Numbered from the stretch's first letter, positions 34,062 through 44,463 are shown. The stretch: 64,000 nt of DNA from Pseudoalteromonas luteoviolacea DSM 6061 (GCF_001625655.1 NZ_AUYB01000100.1:1-64000), one strand, 5' to 3'. Numbers and translations: made by a program. Notes: a model not told the origin generated them from the letters alone.

Positions 34062-36683
34062 TTAGAACGTATATGTTGCTTTGACGTAATAGTAACCGCC
34101 ATTAATACCAAATGGAGATGTTTCGTAGTAAACGCCACCCCAAGTGTTTTTAGCTGTTTTCTCTGTGTTGGTACCTTCGTAGAAGTCGATAACTTCTTCT
34201 GCATCTTGATCAAAGATGTTGTTTGCACCAACCGTTAAGCTAATGTTTTCTGTAGCGTAATAAGTCAACTCAGCATCAAACGTAAATGTTGGGTCAGCCA
34301 TGATCGCTGTTGCGTCATAGTCAACGTGTACACCTTGGTATTCACCAAAATAGTTGTAACGAATAAAGCCAGAGAACTCTTCCCACTGTTGTGACCATGT
34401 ATAGGTTGCTCTGTGCTGTGGTAAGTCATTCTCAAGGCGTTTAACTTTAAAGTCGCCTGTTATCGCAGAGAACTTGTCAACTGTAGTTTCATTCCAGTTA
34501 TAGGCCATACTAAAGGTTGCGAAACCGCCTAGTAAGTCCATGGAATAGTTAGCAACTACATCGACACCTTGCGTTGTTGTATCAAAGTCGTTGGTAAAGA
34601 ATGATACTTGCGCGATACTATCAACGTTGGGTACGCCGTCTGCTTTCAGAGCTTCTTTTTGCTCTGGAGTTAGGTTAATTTTATCTGATTGACTTAAGCG
34701 ATCTTCAACTTGGATATTGTAGTAATCAATAGTTAAGAACAAGTCGCCAGTCTGATAAACAAAACCTAGAGTGTAACTCTCAGACTCTTCTGGTTGTAGC
34801 TCAGTACCACCAAGAATTTCAGAAACTGGGTTTGTTGGAGGTAATAACGCTGAATCTACTAAAACACCACTGCTTAAGTTTGTTTGAACGTTACTTACAT
34901 TTGCTTGACCAACGGTAGGAGCACGGAAGCCTGTACTGACAGAGCCCCTTACAGAAAGGTCATCTGTTAATTGATACTGACCCATGATCTTGAAGTTAGT
35001 CGTTGAACCAAATGAGTCATAGTCCTCAAAACGCAACGCCCATCCCATTAAGAAATCATCAGTAAATGGTGTTTCTATATCGACATAGGCCGCGTAGTTT
35101 CTACGGGTAAACTCGCCAGCTGCTGATGGTTGGAATCCTGGAAAGCCGTTAGAGCCAATACCGAAGCCTTGTTGTGTTAATGGACCCGCGATGAATGAAG
35201 CTTCATCACCAGCGATGACTTCGAATGTTTCTTCGTGCCACTCAAGACCAGTTGCAACATTTACTTCATAAGCTAAGCCAAAATCAAAGCCTTTAGAAAC
35301 ATCAAAATTAAAGTTCTTTTCTAATTGGATGTATTTACCTGGGCTAAACTCCATTGGAGTCTCGGCACCCAAAGATGCGTTTACTGTATTAGTAATAAAG
35401 TAGCGAGATTCATTTCGGCCAACAGAGCCACTCAAATCGTAAAAACCACCTTCCAAAAAGCCGTCCGTAAATTCGCCCTTTGTACCAATGGTCAATGAAG
35501 TATCAGTGATGTTACCGCCAAAGTTAGGTGTAAAACCACCTGGCAAAATTTCATTAAATGCAAAACAGTTTCTGCCCAGCTCTGTATCTGCAGCAATTTG
35601 TTGATAAGCTGCGATAGTCGCTACGTTGTATATTTGATTTCCGTCACTGTCGCGTAAGTTAACGGTTGGACAGGTTATACCATTATCTAGGCCGTCTAAA
35701 TCTCCAACGAGCAGAGTGGCACCGCCATCATTAGAATATACTTGTGGACGAGTTTGAGGGTTACGATAGTAAAATCCGCCTTTAACATCACGTTCAGAGT
35801 AATTACCAAACATGTAAAATTCGGAGCTATTACTTAGCTCTAGTCCGACATTACCAAATAGAGTTATGTCGTCTTTGATCTCCGGAGCACCCCAAATTTG
35901 TGCAGGATTCCTTACACCCTCTACGTTTGCATCAATAAAGCGTTGTGCGTCAGGTCTTTGAACACTGCGGCTTGTTGGGTCAGCCTCTTTATATTGGAAG
36001 CTAAGGTTAGCAAAGCCCTGATCTGTGAATGGTAGGCCTATATTACCTTCAATAGTCGTAGTATCGCCATCGCCCTCGTAGTATTCGCCTTGTTTCACAG
36101 AGAAGCTGCCGCCCTCTGAAGCATCTTTTAATACGAAGTTGAGTACCCCTGCAATTGCATCTGAACCGTACTGTGCAGCTGCACCATCACGAAGTACTTC
36201 CACTTGCTTAAGGGCGATACTCGGTATTACCGAAATATCAGGACCTTGTGCACCGTCATTAATACCACCACCTAAAAATGCGATAACAGATGAGCGGTGT
36301 CTGCGCTTACCGTTTAGTAAGATTAGCGTTGAATCAGCGGGTAAGCCCCTGAGGTTGGCTGGACGTACTAAACTTGCAGCATCACTAATTGGGTTAGCAT
36401 GCACATTGAGCGACGGTACTGAGCCTTTTAGTAACTCCAGCATATCGTCACCGCCTGCTTTACTCAATTCATCACCACCGATGATGTCAATTGGTACTGG
36501 CGACTCGCCAACAGAGCGCGGTGCAGCCCTTGAGCCGACTACGGCTATTTTTTCTATGTCTTTTTGTGCTCCATCTTCTCTGGCATCTGCCAGAGCATTG
36601 AACGACGCTATTGTCGTAATAGCGGCAGTAGTTGAAATTGCAAATTTAATCGCACTTCTAAGTTTGCATCTCTGTAGTTTCAT
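34062..36683 (-). CDS. Large TonB-dependent receptor
   Basis: The protein has 873 residues: a signal peptide, a TonB-box-like segment (EKIAVVGSRA, about residue 45), a plug domain (about 60-190, SLNVHANP...RPANLRGLP) and a barrel of about 22 strands ending in Phe (YVKATYTF). The build is close to marine carbohydrate- or peptide-transport receptors of the CirA/OMR type. No regulator or enzyme lies next to it, so the ligand is unknown. It is transcribed alone and ends in an intrinsic terminator. Confidence 0.88.
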   Translation of the reverse strand: MKLQRCKLRSAIKFAISTTAAITTIASFNALADAREDGAQKDIEKIAVVGSRAAPRSVGESPVPIDIIGGDELSKAGGDDMLELLKGSVPSLNVHANPISDAASLVRPANLRGLPADSTLILLNGKRRHRSSVIAFLGGGINDGAQGPDISVIPSIALKQVEVLRDGAAAQYGSDAIAGVLNFVLKDASEGGSFSVKQGEYYEGDGDTTTIEGNIGLPFTDQGFANLSFQYKEADPTSRSVQRPDAQRFIDANVEGVRNPAQIWGAPEIKDDITLFGNVGLELSNSSEFYMFGNYSERDVKGGFYYRNPQTRPQVYSNDGGATLLVGDLDGLDNGITCPTVNLRDSDGNQIYNVATIAAYQQIAADTELGRNCFAFNEILPGGFTPNFGGNITDTSLTIGTKGEFTDGFLEGGFYDLSGSVGRNESRYFITNTVNASLGAETPMEFSPGKYIQLEKNFNFDVSKGFDFGLAYEVNVATGLEWHEETFEVIAGDEASFIAGPLTQQGFGIGSNGFPGFQPSAAGEFTRRNYAAYVDIETPFTDDFLMGWALRFEDYDSFGSTTNFKIMGQYQLTDDLSVRGSVSTGFRAPTVGQANVSNVQTNLSSGVLVDSALLPPTNPVSEILGGTELQPEESESYTLGFVYQTGDLFLTIDYYNIQVEDRLSQSDKINLTPEQKEALKADGVPNVDSIAQVSFFTNDFDTTTQGVDVVANYSMDLLGGFATFSMAYNWNETTVDKFSAITGDFKVKRLENDLPQHRATYTWSQQWEEFSGFIRYNYFGEYQGVHVDYDATAIMADPTFTFDAELTYYATENISLTVGANNIFDQDAEEVIDFYEGTNTEKTAKNTWGGVYYETSPFGINGGYYYVKATYTF

Positions 36684-36699
36684 CCTGTTTCCCCAGTTT

Positions 36700-37238
36700 T
36701 AACTTTTTTTATTGCTGTGTACCAGCTTAACACTGTTAACATCAAGATAACATTGCAAAAGGATTTTGCCTATACTATCAATCAAATAGTTAACACATTT
36801 ATAAAAGTAGCAGTGAATTTTCCAAGTTCAACTTTTTGGTTGATTTAATTGCTTTTTCTCAGGTTTTGCGAATTTTTTATACTCATAAGTGATTTTTATA
36901 GCGTTATATTTGTTTGCTAAACGGGGACGAAGCATGTTGCAATTACGTGTGCAATATCGATTTTTTAACGAATTTTAGAAATAAAAACATTTGTGGCCTT
37001 TGTAAAATGTTTGTATTTACTAATGTTTTTATTAGCTTATGGAATACCGGACAGTTGTTGTTTATTTAGGGCATTAGTTTAAATAAACGTGAGTTTTTGG
37101 TCTTAACTCTCAGAATGTGCATTTAGTTTGTACGACCAATGTCTAACATTGTAAACTGCTAAGTTGGACCAAAAATCCCCACGATTTTTATAGCAAACTT
37201 TGCTAGAATCAGACAAAAGGACCTAACTTTGGGTATCA
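36700..37238. other. Long non-coding gap
   Basis: This 540-bp AT-rich region lies between the divergent TonB receptor and LETM1-like genes. It must hold both promoters. I find no RNA gene, repeat or clear operator, apart from a TTAAC-rich patch near 36728-36790. Confidence 0.5.
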
Positions 37239-37604
37239 ATGAGGTTAATAAAAGTTGCGCATAAAGCGCCGATACGCGTTGTACGGATAGGTAGAAAGCG
37301 TCAAAAATTGAAATTAAAGCGTTCTTTAATCGCTTTGAAAGGAGCACTTGCGCAAGAGAAGCAAGAAACAGAAGAAATGCTCGCCATTTATAAAAGATAT
37401 ACACAAGGCCACGCATCCAAAGAAGAGCTTAAAGTCGCGAATAAGCAATTTGTTGATGTTTTAAAAGGACTCGGATTAGGGATCTTCGCGATCTTACCTT
37501 TCGCACCAATCACGATACCTATTATCATTGCGCTAGGAAATAAGTTGGGTGTTGACGTACTACCTAGTTCATTTTCCAATCACAAAGAAGCAAAGAGAAA
37601 ATAA
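37239..37604 (+). CDS. LETM1-related small membrane protein
   Basis: This 121-residue protein has a very basic N-terminus (to about residue 30) and a helical middle. The membrane-like segment GIFAILPFAPITIPIIIALG is followed by NKLGVDVLPSSF. The LPFAxxxxPxxxxxxxxxGxxxLPSxF pattern is characteristic of the LETM1 domain known from mitochondrial cation/ribosome-linked proteins. Here it is only the core of the domain. The role is unknown. GGG lies a few bases before the ATG, a weak ribosome site. Confidence 0.65.
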   Translation: MRLIKVAHKAPIRVVRIGRKRQKLKLKRSLIALKGALAQEKQETEEMLAIYKRYTQGHASKEELKVANKQFVDVLKGLGLGIFAILPFAPITIPIIIALGNKLGVDVLPSSFSNHKEAKRK

Positions 37605-37795
37605 GCTCGACTTAACGCGAGCGCGAATAAATGTGTTCAAACTCCGGAATTTTAGAAGGCATCTTTATACATTGTCTCTCATCTAGTTATTAGACTGATT
37701 TCTATAATAATAGAAAAAACTTACCCTTATAACGGTGAATTGTCCGTCGCGAATTGGTATCCTTAAATTAATACAACTTACAATAAGAGGCACGT

Positions 37796-39163
37796 ATGAG
37801 CACTTTACTCATTCACTCAAATAAAGGTACTCCGATTCATTTCACCACAGAGTCTCAACTTACGAGTTGGCTAGCTGAATACGCAAGCGCTACACAGCAA
37901 TTCGTGTTGGCATCTCGACAAGAAGGGCAAAATGTTTTGCTGATCCCTGATTTGAATAGTGGAGAGCTAGAAAGTGTAGTTTGTATCGTAGAGTCCCTAG
38001 AAGATCAATGGATTGCAGGAGACTTAGCCAAACAGCTACCAAAAGGAACTTATCAGATTGCAGGTACAAATGACCTAATCGAAAGAGCTGCAGTAAGTTA
38101 TTCATTGGGCGCGTACAAGTATAGTGCCTATAAAAAATCAGCACCAATTCAAGCGAAACTCGCTTTGTCTGACGAAGCTCAATTTAAACGCGTAAATGAC
38201 ACAGTAACAGGTATTTATCTTGTTAGAGATTTAGTCAATACGCCTGCAGTGGATATGATGCCTCAACACCTTGCAGAAACATTTATTGAGCTAACAGAAC
38301 AGTTTGGTGGAGAGTTTAAACAGCTGATCGGTGATGAGTTACTAGAGCATAACTACCCAACTATTCATATGGTGGGCAGAGCGAGTGATAACAAGCCTAG
38401 GTTATTAGACTTGACTTGGGGTGATGAAAACGCTCCAAAACTAACTTTGGTCGGCAAAGGAGTATGTTTTGACTCTGGTGGTTTAGACCTTAAACCTGCA
38501 TCAGGCATGCGCAATATGAAAAAGGATATGGGTGGAGCCGCACATGTGCTTGGTTTAGCTCATATGATTATGGCTGCGAACCTTCCTGTACGACTGCGAG
38601 TGTTAGTACCTGCAGTTGAAAACGCAGTTTCCAAGAATGCTTTCCGTCCGGGTGATGTTATAAAAACGCGTAAAGGTATTACAGTTGAAATCGACAATAC
38701 TGATGCGGAGGGGCGTCTTGTGTTATGTGATGCACTGGCTGAAGCGCAAAATGAAGATCCTGAGTTGTTGATTGACTTTGCAACCTTAACTGGCGCATGT
38801 CGTATCGCCTTAGGCACTGAACTTCCGGGTTTCTATAGTACCGATCAGGAGATAGCGAATGAAATTATTGCACAAGGTCTAGAACATCAAGATCCAGTAT
38901 GGCAATTACCTTTATTTGATCAGTATAAAGGGCTATTTAAAAGTGACATCGCTGATATTGCAAACTGTGGTTCAACGCCATTCGGTGGCTCAATTACTGC
39001 GGCACTCTACCTAAAAGAATTTGTAGAGCCACAAACAACGCCTTGGTTGCACTTTGATGTTATGGCATGGAACGTTCGCCATTTGCCGGGCAGACCAGTT
39101 GGTGGTGAAGGATTGGGTTTAAGAGCAACATTTGCGTACTTGCAAAAACGCTTTGCAAACTAA
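37796..39163 (+). CDS. Leucyl aminopeptidase family protein (M17)
   Basis: This 455-residue cytoplasmic aminopeptidase has the M17 signature NTDAEGRLVL and the metal-binding segment VGKGVCFDSGGLDLKP with the catalytic Lys/Asp, plus the MKKDMGGAA helix. It cleaves N-terminal residues from peptides with two metal ions in a hexamer. The N-terminal domain is divergent from PepA, so a PepB-like name is not given. It lies convergent to pepD, both being peptide-recycling enzymes. Confidence 0.9.
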   Translation: MSTLLIHSNKGTPIHFTTESQLTSWLAEYASATQQFVLASRQEGQNVLLIPDLNSGELESVVCIVESLEDQWIAGDLAKQLPKGTYQIAGTNDLIERAAVSYSLGAYKYSAYKKSAPIQAKLALSDEAQFKRVNDTVTGIYLVRDLVNTPAVDMMPQHLAETFIELTEQFGGEFKQLIGDELLEHNYPTIHMVGRASDNKPRLLDLTWGDENAPKLTLVGKGVCFDSGGLDLKPASGMRNMKKDMGGAAHVLGLAHMIMAANLPVRLRVLVPAVENAVSKNAFRPGDVIKTRKGITVEIDNTDAEGRLVLCDALAEAQNEDPELLIDFATLTGACRIALGTELPGFYSTDQEIANEIIAQGLEHQDPVWQLPLFDQYKGLFKSDIADIANCGSTPFGGSITAALYLKEFVEPQTTPWLHFDVMAWNVRHLPGRPVGGEGLGLRATFAYLQKRFAN

Positions 39164-39173
39164 CCTGAAATAC

Positions 39174-39200
39174 AAAAAACGGCTCATTTGAGCCGTTTTT
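39174..39200. terminator. Bidirectional terminator between the M17 gene and pepD
   Basis: AAAAACGGCTCA (39175-39186) pairs with TGAGCCGTTTTT (39189-39200) over two bases. A and T tracts serve both convergent genes. Confidence 0.9.
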
Positions 39201-39216
39201 CTATAGTTATCAATAA

Positions 39217-40689
39217 TTAACTCTTAACAGGGATATTTGACAAAAGAGCTTGCATTTGTTGCCAATATAATCCGACGGACTCGATGTGTACTTTTTCGTC
39301 AGGAGAGTGTGGGAATTTAATTGTTGGCCCAAATGAAATCATATCCATATCTGGGTATGGTTCTTTAAACAAGCCACATTCCAAGCCAGCATGGATCACC
39401 ATTATATCTGGCTTGTTTCCATAAATGCCCTCATACATGTCACGGAAAATATGTATAAGCTCTGAATCAGGGTCTGGTTTCCAGCCTGGGTATGCGCCAG
39501 AAAACTCAATTTGAGCACCTGCTAATTCAGCTAAAGAAGTCAAAGTACCTTCGACATCTTTTCTACCAGAATCTATTAGAGATCGAATAAGGCATAAAAT
39601 TTCAATTGAGTCATTTTCTGTTGAAATAACCCCTAAATTGAGAGAGGTTTCTACTACACCTTTTATATCATCACTCATTCTAACAACGCCATTAGGACAA
39701 GCATTGAGAATTGATAACAATTTGGCAGTACAGGTTCTTGATAGCGGCATAAGTGTGCTTTCGACTTGTGTTGTATTGAACACTAAACCAGTTTCAATTG
39801 CTGCCAACTCCTGCTGCATTAACTTTTCAACGCTCTGAATATGTGATGTCACAGTATTCACATCAGCATCATTGACCGCAATCGTTACGTTGGCTTCACG
39901 AGGAATTGCATTTCTTAATGAGCCACCATTAAACTCAACAACCTGAAATTCAATTTCTGGAAGATGATGTTTTAATGCGCGAGCAAGTAACTTATTGGCA
40001 TTGGCTCTACCCGTGTGAATGTCCACTCCGGAGTGACCACCTTTTAGCCCTTTTAATGATATTTGAAGGTATACTTGGTTATTCTGTTTAGACTGCCTTT
40101 GAATATTGAGGTTCAAGCTAGCATCAATGCCGCCAGCGCAACCCATGTATATTTCACCTTCTTGCTCAGAGTCCGTATTAAGCAGAATGTCGCCTTCAAG
40201 CCAGCCAGCTTCCAACCCAAAAGCGCCAGTCATTCCAGCTTCTTCATCAACAGTTAGGATAACTTCTAATGGGCCGTGTGCGATATCATCAGAAGCTAAT
40301 ACCGCTAAGCAAGAAGCCATACCAATACCGTTGTCAGCACCCAAAGTTGTACCATCCGCGGTAACCCACTCGCCATCAACATATGGTTTAATAGGATCAG
40401 TTACAAAGTCATGACTTGTATCGTTATTTTTTTGCGGAACCATATCTATATGAGCTTGTAAAACAACCGGTTTTCTGTTTTCCATTCCCGTGGTTGCTGG
40501 CTTTTTAATAAATACATTGCCCGTTTTGTCTCTTCGTACAGCTAAGTTTTGGGAGCTAGCCCAATCAACTATGAATTGCGCCAGCGCTTCTTCATGTTTT
40601 GAAGGATGAGGGATTGAACATATTTGATCGAAAAACTGCCAAACAGCTTTTGGCTCCAAATTGCTTATCTCTGAGTGAGGTTTAAACAC
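39217..40689 (-). CDS. pepD: Cytosolic nonspecific dipeptidase (aminoacyl-histidine dipeptidase)
   Basis: This 490-residue M20 peptidase cleaves dipeptides, including Xaa-His. Motifs are HPSKHEEAL near residue 33, LQAHIDMVPQ (first zinc ligands), GADNGIGMA, TVDEEAGMTGAFGL (catalytic Glu) and HAGLECGLF (later ligand). The length matches E. coli PepD. It ends near the M17 peptidase, and both share the terminator, so the pair handles peptide breakdown. Confidence 0.94.
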   Translation of the reverse strand: MFKPHSEISNLEPKAVWQFFDQICSIPHPSKHEEALAQFIVDWASSQNLAVRRDKTGNVFIKKPATTGMENRKPVVLQAHIDMVPQKNNDTSHDFVTDPIKPYVDGEWVTADGTTLGADNGIGMASCLAVLASDDIAHGPLEVILTVDEEAGMTGAFGLEAGWLEGDILLNTDSEQEGEIYMGCAGGIDASLNLNIQRQSKQNNQVYLQISLKGLKGGHSGVDIHTGRANANKLLARALKHHLPEIEFQVVEFNGGSLRNAIPREANVTIAVNDADVNTVTSHIQSVEKLMQQELAAIETGLVFNTTQVESTLMPLSRTCTAKLLSILNACPNGVVRMSDDIKGVVETSLNLGVISTENDSIEILCLIRSLIDSGRKDVEGTLTSLAELAGAQIEFSGAYPGWKPDPDSELIHIFRDMYEGIYGNKPDIMVIHAGLECGLFKEPYPDMDMISFGPTIKFPHSPDEKVHIESVGLYWQQMQALLSNIPVKS

Positions 40690-41020
40690 CTTATTCCCCT
40701 AATATGAATCTAAGATTGTTGTCATTAAATTGAATACTCACCTAACCAGTAAATTAAGTGAGGTGTCGCCAGGTTATTATTGTTGGCCGCCATTGCTCAT
40801 CTACCTAATCATTACGCAACATTTACGCAAGGAGCATTGTATGTCTGTATGACGAAATCGCTTCAGTAAAATACAATGGATGAGAATGACGATGACACGT
40901 TCGTTGTTAAGTGCCGAGTAGGGCAGTTCTAAGTTAAATCGTGTTGTGAGAATTTTAGCAGTTATGGTACGGGATAGCGAGCAGCTATAATAAAGTAGCG
41001 GCTCGCGAATATAAGTTAGG
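40690..41020. other. Non-coding gap
   Basis: This 330-bp stretch separates pepD from the KAS III gene, both on the minus strand. It should contain the pepD promoter. An open frame at 40801-41052 overlaps the KAS III end and is not credible. No repeat is seen. Confidence 0.5.
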
Positions 41021-42094
41021 TTAGTCAGTTTTTTTACATGCCAATGCAGCATCCTTAACTAACTCTAAGCCCGATTTTTCATATGCTGGGAATGTATAGT
41101 CGCTCGTGTTAATAGGCGTTGTGCGGTCTCCCCAGCGAATGTAACTAGCTGCCCACGTTAAGCCGGCACCAAACGCTGCAGACATAATGTTGGCATTAGG
41201 TTTGATTAGACCCTGCTCCACTGCCTCACAAAGTGCAATTGCGATAGTTGCCGCTGAAGTGTTGCCGTATTGGTCGATGTTGACCATCACCTTATCATCA
41301 CTGATGTCTAATTTCTTCTGGATAGCTTGAATAATTCTTAGGTTTGCTTGGTGCGGGATCAGCACATCAATATCATCTAATTCTAACTGCGCTTTTTGCA
41401 TAACATCATCGCACGCTATACTCATTCCAGTAACAGCACGTTTGAATATCTCTCTGCCTTCGAATAACAATTCAGACGGTCCAACCGGTTTATATTTGTC
41501 TATGTCAGAGCCATAATTGGTAATATGTAGAATGTCTCTGTCTTCAGTATCACACCCTGTTTTTGTGCCCATTAGCCCGCTTGGCTCTGAGCTGGCTTCT
41601 AAAACAACGGCACCAGCACCGTCTCCGAAGAGCACAGCGCTGTCGCGTTTTGCCCAGTTCACGTACCATGTCATACGTTCAGCGGCGACAACCACTGCGC
41701 GTTTTATCATACCAGCCTGGATTTGTGCTGTGGCGTTTTGAAGTGCATATAAAAAGCCAGAACAAGCTGCGTTTGTATCGCAAGCGGCTGCTCCCGTTGC
41801 CCCAATATTTTTTTGAACCAATGAAGCTGTGTTAGCAACCATGGTTGATGGTGTACATGTGGCTAGTAAAACTAGGTCAACTTCTTTACCTTCGATACCA
41901 GCGCAGGCTAATGCATGCTTACTCGCTATAGTTGCAAGTTCAGCTGTACTAACGTGACTCACTCTTCTTGAGCGTATTCCTGTTCGGGTGGCTATCCATT
42001 CGTCATTGGTATCAACAATAGTGCTAATTTCATCATTGCTGATTGCAGCTGGTGGGACTGCTTTACCCCAGCCTGTTATTTTCGCATAAATCAT
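41021..42094 (-). CDS. 3-oxoacyl-ACP synthase III (KAS III, FabH-like)
   Basis: This 357-residue thiolase-fold enzyme has the KAS III triad: Cys111 in NAACSGF, a His in PHQANLRI and an Asn in [14 protein letters not shown] joins acetyl- or another acyl-CoA with malonyl-ACP to begin a fatty-acid chain. It is about 40 residues longer than E. coli FabH and lies outside any fab gene cluster, so it may be a second KAS III with its own role. The symbol is left blank for that reason. Confidence 0.88.
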   Translation of the reverse strand: MIYAKITGWGKAVPPAAISNDEISTIVDTNDEWIATRTGIRSRRVSHVSTAELATIASKHALACAGIEGKEVDLVLLATCTPSTMVANTASLVQKNIGATGAAACDTNAACSGFLYALQNATAQIQAGMIKRAVVVAAERMTWYVNWAKRDSAVLFGDGAGAVVLEASSEPSGLMGTKTGCDTEDRDILHITNYGSDIDKYKPVGPSELLFEGREIFKRAVTGMSIACDDVMQKAQLELDDIDVLIPHQANLRIIQAIQKKLDISDDKVMVNIDQYGNTSAATIAIALCEAVEQGLIKPNANIMSAAFGAGLTWAASYIRWGDRTTPINTSDYTFPAYEKSGLELVKDAALACKKTD

Positions 42095-42232
42095 AGTGTC
42101 TCTTTATCAAATCCGACCACTTGGCTAATTGCACCTTTATAACAAACTATTGATATCTACACAAAGATAACCTTGTTGATTTGCTACATTTGTCTAAAAT
42201 TAAGATTGAAACAGGCTAAAATTCAGCACTTT

Positions 42233-42631
42233 ATGACTCAAAAAATCACTCAGGAACTACTCGACGAGCTTATTTCATTAGAGCGTCAATTACTTGAGCC
42301 AAACGTGAGAGAATCAAAAGAGCGTTTGTCTGTTATGTTGGATGACGATTTTTACGAAATATCTGCCAATGGTTTGTTGTTCAACAAGCGCCATGTTTTA
42401 TCTCGACTACCGAATGAAAAAGTACCGCAGTTTTACAACCAAGACTTTAGAGGTCAAATGTTGGCTGAAAATATCGCACAACTGACGTATCAAGCTGCAT
42501 ATCGGCGCAATGCATATAGCAATTTACAATACTCTTTTAGGATGTCTATTTGGCGAAAAAATACCAGCAGTTGGCAGTTGCTCTTTCACCAAGGGACGCC
42601 CAGTCCCGAGTTTGCGCTAAAATACGACTAG
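42233..42631 (+). CDS. NTF2-like protein (DUF4440 type)
   Basis: The product has 132 residues from the ATG at 42233 (the frame is open to 42173). It starts with a helix (LLDELISLERQLL) and goes on to DDFYEISANGLLFNKR, a cone-like NTF2 pattern, and ends in strands (FRMSIWRKNTSSWQLLFHQGTP), as in DUF4440 proteins. Such folds bind small ligands or act as minor enzymes; no active-site claim can be made. It lies between the divergent KAS III gene and the RegB-like kinase gene. Confidence 0.7.
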   Translation: MTQKITQELLDELISLERQLLEPNVRESKERLSVMLDDDFYEISANGLLFNKRHVLSRLPNEKVPQFYNQDFRGQMLAENIAQLTYQAAYRRNAYSNLQYSFRMSIWRKNTSSWQLLFHQGTPSPEFALKYD

Positions 42632-42706
42632 CATCTGTAGCACAGGGTTTTCAGCTAACACCTTAGTGCGGTAAAGTACGCTCTCATTTTGCACTGGACT
42701 TCTAAA

Positions 42707-43942
42707 ATGGTTATCGCCTTTTCTCCCCAATCTGCACTAGGTCAGTTGTTATTGCTGCGCTCGATAGCGATAGTGTTGCAACTCATACTTGTCATTATCT
42801 CAATTTTGCTACTTGATAAAGACATTCCACACAGACCCGTATTTACAATCATTGCTTTGGAATCTGTTTTTCAGCTGTTCAGTATTTTCATCTACAGGCG
42901 TTCTAGAGAGATTTCTGAGCGCGCGATGACATTACAGCTTGTGGCTGACGTATTATTTCTATCTGTTCTTCTTTCTTTTCTTGGTGGGGCAAGCAATGCA
43001 TTTGTATCCTTATTGTTACTTCCATGTATTATTGCTGCTGTAACAGTCTCTATCGGTTATGTGTTATTTGTCTCTGCGAGTGCATTGAGCGCGTATGGCT
43101 ATCTATACGTTGCTGTAACTATGCCTATGCACCATCATGGAATGCACATGGGTGAGCATCTATTGGGTATGTTCGTCAATTTTGTATTCATGGTCGTGGT
43201 CACGGTAGGCGTAGTAGCCCTGTTAGTAAAGCGAATTAGAGAGAGGGAGGCTTTATTAGCAAAAACCAGAGAGAAGCAACTGCAACAAGAACAACTTTTA
43301 GCTTTAGGCAGTGCAGCCGCACAAGTAACTCACCAATTAGCGACTCCAATAGCTCATTTAAGTCTGCTTCTTGAAGAGTTGCAGGAAGACTACCCAAACC
43401 ACCCAGCAGTAAAAGAAATGGTTGCTCCGATATCTCAATGTCGCACTCAACTGGATGGGTTTCGTGATCAGACTGAGCTACTTAAGCTTAAAGGACAATC
43501 ACAGGCACAATCAACTGATTACATCTTATCTCAGTTAGAAGAGTTGATGGCGCTGCAGTATCCTAAACAAACAATCGATATAGTTGAACAGACTACACCA
43601 GTGAGTATTCAAGGAGACCCTATGTTAATCCCGTCGCTACTCAATTTGGTAGTTAATGCTGCAAAGGCAAATGAACGTACAGGAATGACTCAAATCGACT
43701 TGCGTGCTTTTTCTAAAAATGGCTTTTGGTATTTAACCATAAAAGATCAAGGACGAGGAATTGCGCAGCAGAAGCTTGATACAATAGGTAAGTCAGTTGT
43801 TGATAGTGACAGTGGGTTTGGGATGGCTCTATTGTTGACTCACGCTACACTCGAGCGTATTCAGGGGGAGCTAAAACTAGAGAACATGGCGCAAGGTGGT
43901 GTATTATCCACAGCAAAATTACCGATAGTAGGTGCTGAATGA
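42707..43942 (+). CDS. RegB/PrrB-type sensor histidine kinase
   Basis: The product has 411 residues from the ATG at 42707; the frame is open to 42689. It has six transmembrane segments in the first 165 residues, then a HisKA region with His209 in QVTHQLATPIAHL, the H-box form of RegB/PrrB/ActS redox sensors, and an ATPase domain (LVVNAAKAN, KDQGRGI). It senses respiratory redox state in known members. It overlaps its response-regulator gene by four bases (ATGA), so the two are co-translated. Confidence 0.88.
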   Translation: MVIAFSPQSALGQLLLLRSIAIVLQLILVIISILLLDKDIPHRPVFTIIALESVFQLFSIFIYRRSREISERAMTLQLVADVLFLSVLLSFLGGASNAFVSLLLLPCIIAAVTVSIGYVLFVSASALSAYGYLYVAVTMPMHHHGMHMGEHLLGMFVNFVFMVVVTVGVVALLVKRIREREALLAKTREKQLQQEQLLALGSAAAQVTHQLATPIAHLSLLLEELQEDYPNHPAVKEMVAPISQCRTQLDGFRDQTELLKLKGQSQAQSTDYILSQLEELMALQYPKQTIDIVEQTTPVSIQGDPMLIPSLLNLVVNAAKANERTGMTQIDLRAFSKNGFWYLTIKDQGRGIAQQKLDTIGKSVVDSDSGFGMALLLTHATLERIQGELKLENMAQGGVLSTAKLPIVGAE

Positions 43943-44463
43943 AGTTGTTGATTATTGAAGATGATATTGCATTTTCAAATACGTTGGCGCGCAGAATGGC
44001 AAAAATGGGTTTTAATTGTTGGTGTGTAAATAGTGAATCCGAAATAATCGATAAGTGTTCAGAGTTTTTACCTCAATTTGTTCTACTCGATATGAAGCTA
44101 GAACACTCTTCTGGCCTTCAATATATCGCCAAGATTAGAGAAACTTTGCCAGATTGTAAGCTCGTTTTACTTACTGGCTTTGCGAGTATTGCCACTGCGG
44201 TGGAGGCGATAAAATTAGGGGCAGATGACTACCTGACCAAGCCTGCAGATACGAAGCTGATTACTAAAAAACTTTTAGGAGAGGATGTAGAAGAGGTAGA
44301 AAGTTGTTTTGAGTCAACAATGTCGCCTGAAAGGCTGGAATGGGAACATATCCAACAAACTCTTCAAGCAAACGGAGGTAATGTTTCGGAAACTGCAAGG
44401 CAGTTGAACATGCATAGAAGAACATTACAGCGTAAATTACAGAAGCGCCCAGTTTCCAAGTAG
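43939..44463 (+). CDS. RegA/PrrA/ActR-type response regulator
   Basis: This 174-residue regulator has an N-terminal receiver with Asp51 (FVLLDMKLEHSSG) and a Lys near residue 100 (DDYLTKPAD), then a C-terminal Fis-like helix-turn-helix (GGNVSETARQLNMHRRTLQRKLQKRP), the RegA signature. It should control energy and redox genes as partner of the upstream kinase. The start codon overlaps the kinase stop. Confidence 0.92.
   Translation: MKLLIIEDDIAFSNTLARRMAKMGFNCWCVNSESEIIDKCSEFLPQFVLLDMKLEHSSGLQYIAKIRETLPDCKLVLLTGFASIATAVEAIKLGADDYLTKPADTKLITKKLLGEDVEEVESCFESTMSPERLEWEHIQQTLQANGGNVSETARQLNMHRRTLQRKLQKRPVSK

Noticed and set aside
36139..36702. 187-residue plus-strand open frame
   Set aside because: It lies fully opposite the plug domain of the large TonB receptor, whose protein is clearly real; no ribosome site or domain supports the reverse frame.
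36684..37238. Zur- or LacI-like site in the TTAAC-rich patch
   Set aside because: The patch has no full palindrome that matches the boxes found elsewhere in the window.
40801..41052. 83-residue minus-strand open frame near the KAS III gene
   Set aside because: It overlaps the KAS III C-terminus in another frame, has no ribosome site and no recognisable features.
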